Positions 1 to 6,295 of a stretch of DNA of 15,687 bases are shown here, in pieces (position 1 is the first letter of the stretch; each line of letters starts with the position of its first letter). The notes beneath the pieces were generated by a model. The model made no database searches. It saw only the letters and a program-made list of their open reading frames with translations, and was not told where the DNA came from. This DNA comes from Candidatus Methylomirabilota bacterium (GTDB lineage: Bacteria; Methylomirabilota; Methylomirabilia; Methylomirabilales; CSP1-5): the NCBI GenBank assembly GCA_023249165.1, contig JAHFDE010000036.1, positions 1 through 15,687 on the forward strand, written 5' to 3'. The position numbers and the translations under genes are program-made.

Positions 1-239
1 GCATTCGACGCCAGTGATTCGGGCAACCGGCTGAGGAGTCGTGGCCCCAGATCCTGCAAGGGGCCTGGCAGGCTGAGCCGGGGGGCGCTTCCCGCATGAA
101 AGACGAGGCCGAAAATCGGCTGCAGCGCCCCTGCTGAAACCGCGCCCAAGGCGGAGACGACGACCGTGGAGAAGATCGCCAGTACCACGCGCGCTTTGTA
201 CGGTCGGACGTAGCGAAAAAGACGAAGCAGGTTTCTCAT
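1..239 (-). CDS. msbA: MsbA-like lipid A ABC exporter, N-terminal part (cut by window edge)
   Basis: The minus-strand frame opens with ATG at 239..237 and stays open to the window edge (79 codons). The N-terminus MRNLLRLFRYVRPYKARVVL, followed by a hydrophobic stretch of about 25 residues (roughly residues 18-42, ending near LQPIF), is typical of the first transmembrane helix of MsbA/LptB-like half transporters. The membrane-to-ATPase remainder lies outside the window. AGGGGA lies about 6 nt before the ATG and supports this start. It is the last visible gene of the Kdo/heptose operon, 151 bp after kdsA; that gap is filled by 9-bp repeats. In this context the likely job is flipping lipid A-core across the inner membrane. 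The ATPase motifs cannot be seen, so another ABC exporter of the same fold is possible. Confidence 0.7.
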   Translation of the reverse strand, partial: MRNLLRLFRYVRPYKARVVLAIFSTVVVSALGAVSAGALQPIFGLVFHAGSAPRLSLPGPLQDLGPRLLSRLPESLASN

Positions 240-258
240 TGGTTCCCCTGGTTTGCGT

Positions 259-401
259 TTGTTGGGTTTGTTGGGTGCATTGGGTCTGTTGGGTTCATGG
301 CCGTATTTCGCCCGTTCCGGTAGCTCGCCTCACTCGTAAACCCTGGTGCCGCAAGTAACCCTATGAACCCTAGAAACCCAATAAACTCTATCAACCGTGG
401 G
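259..401. repeat. Two opposed 9-bp minisatellites between msbA and kdsA
   Basis: Positions 259-294 contain four 9-bp units in phase (TTGTTGGGT, TTGTTGGGT, GCATTGGGT, CTGTTGGGT). Positions 357-401 contain 9-bp units beginning AAC in the opposite sense (AACCCTATG, AACCCTAGA, AACCCAATA, AACTCTATC, AACCGTGGG), with weaker in-phase units back to 339. The two arrays are imperfect inverted repeats: GGGTTCAT (291-298) pairs exactly with ATGAACCC (363-370), and about 25 of 34 positions match when the arm is extended. The right array runs across the kdsA stop codon (393..391). The function is unknown. It could act as an RNA hairpin between kdsA and msbA or simply be replication-slippage DNA. Confidence 0.7.
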
Positions 402-1215
402 CGGCGGCGGCGATCCGGAGAAGCGACCGCAGGAGCGACTCGAGCTCCCTGAGCGGCCACATGGTGGATCCATCCGATGGGGCGCGATCCGGATCCGGGT
501 GGACCTCCATGAAGATGGCATCACAGCCTGCCGCCACCGCCGCGCGCGCCAGATGGGGGACATACTCCCTGAGGCCCCCCGAGGCCACACCGGCCCCCCC
601 GGGAAGCTGAAGGCTATGGGTAGCATCAAAGACCACTGGGTAACCGATGGCCCGCATCATCGGCAAGGCCCGCATATCGACGACGAGGTTGTTGTAGCCA
701 AAGCTCGTCCCGCGCTCGGTGATCAACAGTCGGTGATTGCCGGTGGAGACCACCTTGTCCACCACCCGGGGAACCTCGCCCGGTGAGAGGAACTGTCCCT
801 TCTTCACGTTGACGGCCCGGCCACTGTGGCCCGCAGCGAGGAGGAGGTCGGTCTGTCGGCAGAGGAAGGCCGGGATCTGCAGCGCGTCCACGACCTCTGC
901 TGCCAGTGCAACCTGGGCGACCTCATGCACGTCGGTGAGGACCGGCACTCCGGTCTTTTCCCGCACCCGGCGGAGGCACTCGAGCCCCCGCTCGATCCCC
1001 GGCCCCCGGAAGGACTGGAGCGAGGTTCGGTTCGCCTTGTCGTAGGAGGACTTGAGGACGACGGGAACCCCCACTCGGCCGCAGATTTCCTGCAGCTCCT
1101 CCGCCACCATGAGGAGGGGCTCCTCCCCCTCGATCACACACGGCCCGGCAATGAGGGCCAGCGGGTTGTTCCCCCCGATCCTCACCTGGCCTATCGAGAC
1201 CTCACGCGTCCGCAC
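391..1215 (-). CDS. kdsA: 3-deoxy-8-phosphooctulonate synthase (Kdo-8-phosphate synthase)
   Basis: The 274-aa protein condenses phosphoenolpyruvate and arabinose-5-phosphate to Kdo-8-phosphate in the cytoplasm, for the inner core of lipopolysaccharide. Family landmarks occur in order: AGPCVIE (23-29), KSSYDKANR (55-63), DVHE (95-98), IPAFLCRQTDLL (114-125), TERGTSFGYNNL (166-177), FDATHS (196-201) and FMEVHPDPDRAPSDG (235-249). Cys26, His200, Glu237 and Asp248 reproduce the spacing of the metal ligands known in the Aquifex enzyme (174, 37 and 11 residues apart), so this looks like the metal-dependent class. It uses a GTG start 2 nt after the pyrG stop, preceded by GGGGGAGAGAAGG, so translation is probably coupled to pyrG. 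The last codons and the stop lie in a 9-bp repeat array. Length and motifs are normal. Confidence 0.95.
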   Translation of the reverse strand: MRTREVSIGQVRIGGNNPLALIAGPCVIEGEEPLLMVAEELQEICGRVGVPVVLKSSYDKANRTSLQSFRGPGIERGLECLRRVREKTGVPVLTDVHEVAQVALAAEVVDALQIPAFLCRQTDLLLAAGHSGRAVNVKKGQFLSPGEVPRVVDKVVSTGNHRLLITERGTSFGYNNLVVDMRALPMMRAIGYPVVFDATHSLQLPGGAGVASGGLREYVPHLARAAVAAGCDAIFMEVHPDPDRAPSDGSTMWPLRELESLLRSLLRIAAAAHG

Positions 1216-1217
1216 GG

Positions 1218-2879
1218 CTACCTTCTCTCCCCCGGGCCAGACCAGGCGCGGTCGAGAGGCGTCCCCTCATTGCTGCTTCGCTGCTTCCGGTACTGGAGGG
1301 TCGCCCGGATGAAGGCCCGGAAGAGGGGGTGAGGCTGTCCCGGGCGGGACTTGAATTCCGGATGAAACTGACAGCCCACGAACCACGGATGATCGGCAAG
1401 TTCGATCATCTCCACCAACTTCCCGTCGGGCGATGCCCCGCTCATGACGAGCCCATGCCTCTCCAGGAGGTCCCGGTGTTCGTTGCTCACCTCGTATCGG
1501 TGTCGGTGCCGCTCCGCGACCTCATCCTTGCCGTACGCCTCAAAGGCCCGGGAGTCGTGCCGCAGGCGACACGGGTATGCCCCCAGCCGCATACTTCCTC
1601 CCAAATTGGTGATCCCTCGCTGTTCGGGCATCAGGTCGATGACCGGATGCGGGGTCTCGAGATCAAACTCTCGACTATTCGCCCCTCTGAGATTGCAGAC
1701 CTGGCGGGCGAACTCGATCACGGCGCACTGCATCCCCAGACAGATGCCGAAAAACGGAATCTCTTCCTCTCGCGCATACGTGATCGCCGCAATCTTCCCC
1801 TCGATCCCGCGGGTGCCAAACCCTCCGGGAACCAGGACTCCCGAGACGCCATCGAGGCAGGCCTTGGGGCCCTCCTGCTCGATCCGCTCCGCCACCACCG
1901 CCCTGATCTCCACGCGGCAATCATTGGCGATCCCTCCATGGCAGATCGCCTCGGTGAGGCTCTTGTACGCGTCCTTCAGCTCCAGATACTTTCCGACGAC
2001 GGCGATCGAGGTGACGGTGGACGGGCTCTGGATCTTCTGAAACATCTGCTCCCAGGCTCTCAGGTTCTGCTCCTGCGCCTCCAGGTTCAGGATCTCCACC
2101 AGGATATCGTCCAGGCCTTCGCTGTGCAGGACGAGGGGGACCTCGTAAATCGAGGAGACATCCTTGGCGGTGATGACCGCGCGCTCCGAGACATTACAGA
2201 AAAGGGCGATCTTGGCCTTGAGCTCCTTGGGGAGGAGCCGGTCGGTTCGGCACAGGAGGACGTCCGGCTGGATCCCAATCTGGAGCAGCTCCTTTACGCT
2301 GTGCTGGGTCGGTTTGGACTTCAGCTCGCCGGCGGTGCCGATGTAGGGGACCAAGGTCAGATGCAGGTAGGCCACGTTCTCCCGACCCACGTCGCTTCGA
2401 AACTGCCGAATGGCCTCGAGGAAGGGGAGGCCCTCGATGTCGCCCACCGTGCCCCCCACCTCGACGATCACCACATCGACCCCCTTGCTCACGCGGTAGA
2501 TCGACCGCTTGATCTCGTCGGTAATGTGCGGAATCACCTGGACCGTCCCGCCGAGGTAATCGCCTCGCCGCTCCTTCATGATGACGTTGTAATACACCTG
2601 CCCGGTGGTGACGTTGTTGTCTCGGGTCAACCGGGCACTCGTAAACCGCTCGTAATGGCCCAGGTCCAGGTCGGTCTCCGAGCCGTCATCGGTCACAAAG
2701 ACCTCGCCATGCTGGAAGGGGCTCATGGTGCCAGGATCCACGTTGATGTAGGGATCGAACTTGAGGAGGGTCACTTTGAGGCCACGACTCTCCAGCAGAC
2801 ACCCGATGGAGGCAGCCGCCAATCCCTTTCCCAGGGATGACATGACTCCACCGGTCACAAAGACATACTTCGTCGTCAT
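1218..2879 (-). CDS. pyrG: CTP synthase (glutamine-hydrolysing)
   Basis: The 553-aa enzyme converts UTP to CTP using ATP and glutamine-derived ammonia. The synthase domain shows MTTKYVFVTGGVMSSLGKG at the N-terminus (nucleotide-binding loop), KFDPYINVDPGTM (40-52), HGEVFVTDDGSETDLDLGHYERF (57-79; acidic metal/UTP region) and VEVGGTVGDIE (139-149). The class-I glutamine amidotransferase domain starts near residue 290; its triad is Cys380 in GICLGMQ plus His506 and Glu508 in HPEF. About 25 hydrophilic residues after the amidotransferase domain look like a disordered tail. Its place between kdsB and kdsA makes sense because KdsB consumes CTP. The ATG at 2879 lies 12 bp after the kdsB stop, with GGGGGAG just upstream. 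A reading frame over most of the opposite strand is a composition shadow. Confidence 0.97.
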   Translation of the reverse strand: MTTKYVFVTGGVMSSLGKGLAAASIGCLLESRGLKVTLLKFDPYINVDPGTMSPFQHGEVFVTDDGSETDLDLGHYERFTSARLTRDNNVTTGQVYYNVIMKERRGDYLGGTVQVIPHITDEIKRSIYRVSKGVDVVIVEVGGTVGDIEGLPFLEAIRQFRSDVGRENVAYLHLTLVPYIGTAGELKSKPTQHSVKELLQIGIQPDVLLCRTDRLLPKELKAKIALFCNVSERAVITAKDVSSIYEVPLVLHSEGLDDILVEILNLEAQEQNLRAWEQMFQKIQSPSTVTSIAVVGKYLELKDAYKSLTEAICHGGIANDCRVEIRAVVAERIEQEGPKACLDGVSGVLVPGGFGTRGIEGKIAAITYAREEEIPFFGICLGMQCAVIEFARQVCNLRGANSREFDLETPHPVIDLMPEQRGITNLGGSMRLGAYPCRLRHDSRAFEAYGKDEVAERHRHRYEVSNEHRDLLERHGLVMSGASPDGKLVEMIELADHPWFVGCQFHPEFKSRPGQPHPLFRAFIRATLQYRKQRSSNEGTPLDRAWSGPGERR

Positions 2880-2891
2880 CGCTCCCCCATC

Positions 2892-3710
2892 CTATGCGTC
2901 ACCTGCCTCCCGCCAGACGGTCGCCGCCACCATCCGCTCGATCCGCGCCAGGTCCTCCGGCGTATCCACGCCGATGCTGTCGTATTTCGTCTCGACGACC
3001 CTGATCCGGTACCCGTACTCCAACGCCCGCAGCTGTTCCAATCGCTCGGTCTCCTCGAGCGGGGACGGGGCCAGCCGGGCCAGCTCAAGGAGAAAATCGC
3101 GTCGGTACACATAGAGGCCGATGTGTTTGTAGTACAGTGGCTGAGGGCCGAGGACTGAGGACTGAGCTCCCCCCTCTCCTTCAACCCCTGACCTCGCACC
3201 TCGGACCTCAGTCCTCAGTCCTCGGTGGTAGGGGATGGGGGCACGGGAGAAGTACAGGGCGAATCCCCGGCAGTCCCGAACCACCTTGACCACATGCGGG
3301 CTGTGGCACTCGTCCTCCGCCTCGAGCCGACGGCAGACCGTCCCCATGACCAGGTCCGCCTCAACAAAAAAAGGGGCCACCGCCTCATCGATCATGGCCG
3401 GCTCGATGAGGGGCTCGTCCCCCTGGATGTTGACGACCAGCTCGGAGTTCAGGGAGGCGGCGACCTCCGCAACGCGATCTGTTCCGGACGGGTGATGCGC
3501 CGCCGTCAGTTGGACCTCCCCGCCAAATGCAGCGACCGTATCCCGAATTCGGACGTCATCGGTCGCCACCACCACCCGCGCCAGCGTCTTGCTCCGACGG
3601 GCCCGTTCGTACACATGGTGAACCAGTGGTCGTCCGCAGAGCGCAGCGAGCGGCTTGCCAGGGAACCGAGAGGAGGCGTAGCGGGCCGGGATGACCCCTA
3701 CCGCCTTCAC
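2892..3710 (-). CDS. kdsB: 3-deoxy-manno-octulosonate cytidylyltransferase (CMP-Kdo synthetase) with in-frame repeat insertion
   Basis: This cytoplasmic enzyme activates Kdo with CTP to CMP-Kdo, the donor for lipid A glycosylation. Landmarks: VIPARYASSRFPGKPL (6-21), the nucleotide/Mg loop; ATDD (49-52); HHPSGTDR (72-79); NIQGDEPLI (94-102); YFSRAPIPYHR (153-163); YKHIGLYVYRRDFL (194-207); SPLEETERLEQLRALEYG (216-233); GVDTPED (247-253). At 272 aa it is about 20-25 residues longer than usual family members. The excess falls exactly between IPYHR and YKHIG, where residues 163-188 are encoded by a 78-bp hairpin-forming repeat (see separate entry). Both flanking motifs are intact, so the enzyme is probably functional with an extended surface loop. 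The GTG start at 3710 has AAGGAGGAG about 9 nt upstream and lies 4 bp after the stop of the heptose kinase. Confidence 0.93.
   Translation of the reverse strand: MKAVGVIPARYASSRFPGKPLAALCGRPLVHHVYERARRSKTLARVVVATDDVRIRDTVAAFGGEVQLTAAHHPSGTDRVAEVAASLNSELVVNIQGDEPLIEPAMIDEAVAPFFVEADLVMGTVCRRLEAEDECHSPHVVKVVRDCRGFALYFSRAPIPYHRGLRTEVRGARSGVEGEGGAQSSVLGPQPLYYKHIGLYVYRRDFLLELARLAPSPLEETERLEQLRALEYGYRIRVVETKYDSIGVDTPEDLARIERMVAATVWREAGDA
3148..3225 (-). repeat. In-frame palindromic repeat element inside kdsB
   Basis: Left arm CCGAGGACTGAGGACTGAG (3148-3166) and right arm CTCAGTCCTCAGTCCTCGG (3207-3225) are perfect 19-bp inverted repeats around a 40-bp loop. One mismatch plus three more pairs extend the arms to 3170/3203. 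Both arms are built of 7-bp units: CTGAGGG, CCGAGGA, CTGAGGA from 3141, and ACCTCGC, ACCTCGG, ACCTCAG, TCCTCAG, TCCTCGG over 3191-3225. The element is 78 bp, exactly 26 codons, and keeps the kdsB frame open. The mRNA would carry a 19-bp stem within coding sequence. The translated segment is rich in Gly, Arg, Ser and Glu, unlike the rest of the enzyme. A near-identical 14-bp piece recurs at 7081-7094. Confidence 0.85.
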
Positions 3711-3714
3711 GATG

Positions 3715-4722
3715 CTACTCCTCCTTCTGTGCCAAGGCGCGCTGGAGCTCTGCCGAACTCACCGTTGCGGTTCCTCGCTTCCCCACCACCACGCCGGCGG
3801 CGTGGTTGGCGATGTGGGCCGCCTCCACCATCGTCGCCTTGGAACAGAGGGCAAGGGCCATGGCCCCGACCACCGTGTCCCCTGCCCCGGTGACATCGTA
3901 CACCTCTTTCGCCACCGCCGGGATATGGCTGACACGACCGTCCGCCTCGAACAGGGACATCCCCTTCTCCCCGCGCGTGACGAGCACCGCCTGAACCCTC
4001 AGGATATTGACGAGATGTCGCCCCGCCTCCACGACCTCTGCTTCACTCCGAATGGGCCGCCCCCAGGCGGTCGCCGCTTCCCAATGATTGGGCGTGAGCA
4101 CGCTGACATTGCGATACATGTCAAAGTGATTGACCTTGGGGTCCACCACGACCACTACCCCACGAGCGCGGGCCAGCGGAAGGATCTCCTGGAGGAGCCG
4201 ACCGCCGATCACTCCCTTTCCGTAATCGGAAATGATGAGGGCATCGACAGAGGCCAGGCGATCCCGGACCAACTCCTCAATCCTCCCCCGGATCTCGTCA
4301 CCCACATCATCCGTGGACTCCCGGTCAAATCGTACCACGTGTTGGGGCCCGGCGACAACCCGGGTCTTGCGCGTGGTCTTCCGCGACCGATCCACGACCA
4401 TGCCATCCGACTTCACCCCGATCTGCTCGATCTCGTGGATCAAGCGCTCTGCCATGCCATCGCCACCTACGACGCCGACCAGATCCGCCTGCCCCCCGAG
4501 GGCGCGCACGTTGGCCACCACATTGGCAGCGCCCCCCAGGCGGACATACTCGTGCTCCACCTCGACGATGGGGACCGGGGCCTCGGGCGAAATCCGTGAG
4601 ACGCCTCCCCAGATATATTCGTCCACCATGATATCCCCGACGACCAGGATCTTCCTTCGGGGAAACCGGTCCAACAGTTCATGAAATGCGAAGGGGGGGT
4701 GGTGTGGCTCGGAAATCCTCAC
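3715..4722 (-). CDS. rfaE1: D-glycero-beta-D-manno-heptose-7-phosphate kinase (monofunctional RfaE1/HldA type)
   Basis: The 335-aa PfkB/ribokinase-family kinase phosphorylates D-glycero-D-manno-heptose 7-phosphate at C1, an early step to ADP-L-glycero-D-manno-heptose for LPS inner core. Features: ILVVGDIMVDEYIWG (25-39), SRISPEAPVPIVEV (42-55), LGGAANVVANVRALGG (62-77), VDPKVNHFDMYRN (193-205), TPNHWEA (210-216), and the ATP/anion-hole motif VTGAGDT (277-283) with Asp282 as expected catalytic base. The C-terminal cytidylyl/adenylyltransferase domain of bifunctional HldE is absent, so a separate RfaE2 is expected elsewhere. I place the start at the GTG at 4722: GGAGG sits 8 nt upstream and the GTG overlaps the TGA of the preceding gene (GTGA), the usual mark of translational coupling. 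The frame is open another 34 codons upstream but lacks family similarity there. Confidence 0.92.
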   Translation of the reverse strand: MRISEPHHPPFAFHELLDRFPRRKILVVGDIMVDEYIWGGVSRISPEAPVPIVEVEHEYVRLGGAANVVANVRALGGQADLVGVVGGDGMAERLIHEIEQIGVKSDGMVVDRSRKTTRKTRVVAGPQHVVRFDRESTDDVGDEIRGRIEELVRDRLASVDALIISDYGKGVIGGRLLQEILPLARARGVVVVVDPKVNHFDMYRNVSVLTPNHWEAATAWGRPIRSEAEVVEAGRHLVNILRVQAVLVTRGEKGMSLFEADGRVSHIPAVAKEVYDVTGAGDTVVGAMALALCSKATMVEAAHIANHAAGVVVGKRGTATVSSAELQRALAQKEE

Positions 4723-5900
4723 GAGAGTGACCTCCGGCGAAAGTAGTTCCAGACCAATTGGAAAAAGATGTTCGAGCGGCACAGCGCCAGAATGAACTTC
4801 CGGTGTCGCTCGAAATCTGCACACCGTCTCACCAGCTCTGGCAGGTCGGAGTCGTGGTAGGCGCGGATCAGGCGGTCGATCTGCTCATCCGAGAGCATCC
4901 CTCCCACGCGCCGGAAGAAAGAGCCCACCCGAAGCTCGACGCCGATCTCCTGCCGCCACCGCCGCTCGTACTCACCGAGGACTCGTTCGCTGAGATCCCC
5001 GAGGCGAAAGGCCCGGTCGAGCGTCGCGGCCGCCATATCACCGCAGAGGATCCCGTACGAGATGCCCCCGCCCGTCGTCACCTTCACCTGCCCCGCTGCA
5101 TCTCCGACCAGCAGGATCCTGTCGCGAAAGCTGCGACAGATATTGGCAATGGGAATCGCCTTCCGCTTGATCTGAGTCACCGGCTGACGAAGTCGAGAGG
5201 CGATGGATGGGTGCTGCAGAAACCGTCTGAGGTACTCCACGGCCCCGGCACCGTTACAGACCCCCACCCGCGCCACGGGGCCAGCCGGAATAGCCCAGGC
5301 AAAGCTGCCCGGGGCCACGTCTCGCCCCAGATACACCTCCACGCGGTCTACGCCTTCCATGCTGGCTTCAGCCTGGGCCGCCTGCAGAAAGGCAGAGGGT
5401 CGCTTGAGTTCCAGGGCCCGAAGCAACCCGTAGCGGATGCCGGTGGCTACCACGACCGACCGCGCCCTGAAGGTCATCCGGGCCTCGTCGCCCTCCGGTC
5501 CCCTCTGGACCGCCGTCACCGTCACATGATCGTTGTGCTGCTCCAGGCCGACACATCGGACCCGCAAGAGGTAGCTGGCGCCACAGGCGATGGCCCGCTG
5601 CGCCATCGTCTGATCAAACTCACAGCGGCGGACCACATAGGCCATCACCCGATCGGCCCCGACCGTCGCGCAGCTGCCCCTGGGCGAGAAAAAGGTGGCG
5701 GAATTGAATCCGCGGATAACCGAGTCACGAGGAAGGTCAAATCGCTCGAAAGCCTCCGCCCCGATAAGGCCCGAGCAGTTCGTTGGCACGCCGATCTGTG
5801 GATGTTCTTCCAGGACGAGGACCGTGTACCCTCGCTGGGCCAGGCTGGCCGCCGTCTGGCTCCCTGCCGGCCCAGCCCCCACCACGATCACATCGTGCAT
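4719..5900 (-). CDS. Geranylgeranyl reductase-family FAD-dependent oxidoreductase
   Basis: A 393-aa flavoprotein. The N-terminal Rossmann motif DVIVVGAGPAGSQTA (3-17) binds FAD. GVPTNCSGLIG (37-47) corresponds to the conserved Cys region of GGR/digeranylgeranyl-glycerophospholipid reductases. RILLVGDAAGQVKVTTGGGI (around 270-290) is the second FAD motif with the family's GG(G)I extension. Members hydrogenate isoprenoid double bonds in archaeal lipids, chlorophyll side chains, menaquinone or polyprenols; the substrate here cannot be read from sequence. The ATG at 5900 is supported by GGAGAGG 5 nt upstream; an upstream in-frame extension is low-complexity and discarded. It is the first gene of the Kdo/heptose operon, its stop overlaps the heptose-kinase start by 4 bp, and a promoter is visible about 120-145 bp upstream. 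A role in saturating a membrane isoprenoid used for envelope assembly is an inference. Confidence 0.85.
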   Translation of the reverse strand: MHDVIVVGAGPAGSQTAASLAQRGYTVLVLEEHPQIGVPTNCSGLIGAEAFERFDLPRDSVIRGFNSATFFSPRGSCATVGADRVMAYVVRRCEFDQTMAQRAIACGASYLLRVRCVGLEQHNDHVTVTAVQRGPEGDEARMTFRARSVVVATGIRYGLLRALELKRPSAFLQAAQAEASMEGVDRVEVYLGRDVAPGSFAWAIPAGPVARVGVCNGAGAVEYLRRFLQHPSIASRLRQPVTQIKRKAIPIANICRSFRDRILLVGDAAGQVKVTTGGGISYGILCGDMAAATLDRAFRLGDLSERVLGEYERRWRQEIGVELRVGSFFRRVGGMLSDEQIDRLIRAYHDSDLPELVRRCADFERHRKFILALCRSNIFFQLVWNYFRRRSLS

Positions 5901-6016
5901 AGAGGCCTCTCCGCTACGTTCGCCACTCTCCGGGTCGCGGGGGAAGTCACTCCTTCGCTCGCCACTTCTTCGGCTGGTTCCCTCCTTCCACGCTCGGGCC
6001 CTGAACAAACCGTTTA

Positions 6017-6045
6017 ACAATACCCTTGAACCTTCCGCTGGTCAA
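6017..6045 (-). promoter_or_regulatory. Sigma70-like promoter for the GGR-rfaE1-kdsB-pyrG-kdsA-msbA operon
   Basis: On the minus strand TTGACC (6045..6040) and TATTGT (6022..6017) are separated by exactly 17 bp, matching the -35/-10 layout with 5/6 and 4/6 consensus bases. The expected transcript start is near 6010, giving a leader of about 110 nt before the ATG at 5900. Within the leader nothing beyond a short imperfect direct repeat (AGTGGCGA at about 5966..5959 and 5927..5920) was seen. Confidence 0.5.
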
Positions 6046-6074
6046 CAAGAAATCGGGCACGTGAGAAGGCGCGG

Positions 6075-6295
6075 CTAGTGCCGTTCCAACGTACTGTCCG
6101 AAAACGGGCCAGGCCCGTTCCAACTAGGGAACGGGCCAAGGGAGCCAGCAAGTGCCGTTCCAAAATTATTGCCTCGAACACGGGTAGGGAGCCCAGCTCG
6201 CCTGTACTTGGCACCGCACACCTCTGTACTGGTGTACTGGCTGAGAAAAGTTGGAACGGCACAAGCCTGCTCTTGGCAGTTTGGAACGGCACTAG
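6075..6295. repeat. 221-bp intergenic element with 15-bp terminal inverted repeats (MITE-like)
   Basis: CTAGTGCCGTTCCAA at 6075-6089 and its exact reverse complement at 6281-6295 bound the element. Inner copies of the 12-bp core lie at 6152-6163 (GTGCCGTTCCAA) and 6251-6262 (its complement), so the arrangement is nested and symmetric. A related palindrome, GGCCCGTTCC (6112-6121) with GGAACGGGCC (6128-6137), sits near the left end, preceded by AACGGGCC/GGCCCGTT (6103-6119). No transposase frame is present, and no clear target-site duplication is visible beyond the terminal CTAG. The right terminus supplies the TAG stop codon of lgt. It fills the space between the lgt operon and the Kdo/heptose operon. 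Confidence 0.75.
6099..6119 (-). terminator. Weak intrinsic-terminator candidate after lgt
   Basis: Read on the minus strand, AACGGG-CCTGG-CCCGTT forms a 6-bp stem with a 5-nt loop. The sequence continues TTTTCGG, where the first two T belong to the stem. The T tract is short, and a competing larger hairpin (6112-6137) overlaps it. It lies about 170 bp beyond the lgt stop and before the promoter of the next operon, so it is well placed but weak. Confidence 0.3.

Noticed and set aside
1329..2840. 503-codon plus-strand open frame
   Set aside because: It lies entirely antisense to pyrG, whose motifs are unmistakable. The translated product has no recognisable motif and reflects codon bias of the opposite strand.
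3691..4599. 302-codon plus-strand open frame
   Set aside because: Antisense to the heptose kinase; no motif or start signal.
4723..4824. 34-residue N-terminal extension of the heptose kinase
   Set aside because: It overlaps the coding end of the flavoprotein and lacks family similarity; GTG at 4722 has a good Shine-Dalgarno and the GTGA overlap.
5912..5972. Imperfect direct repeat with period 39 (AGTGGCGA-type core, minus strand) in the leader of the flavoprotein gene
   Set aside because: Only about 10 of 11 core bases match, with nothing longer; too short to separate from chance.
4758..6017. 419-codon plus-strand open frame
   Set aside because: Antisense to the geranylgeranyl-reductase-family gene, which has both FAD motifs; the antisense product is His/Arg/Pro-rich without domains.
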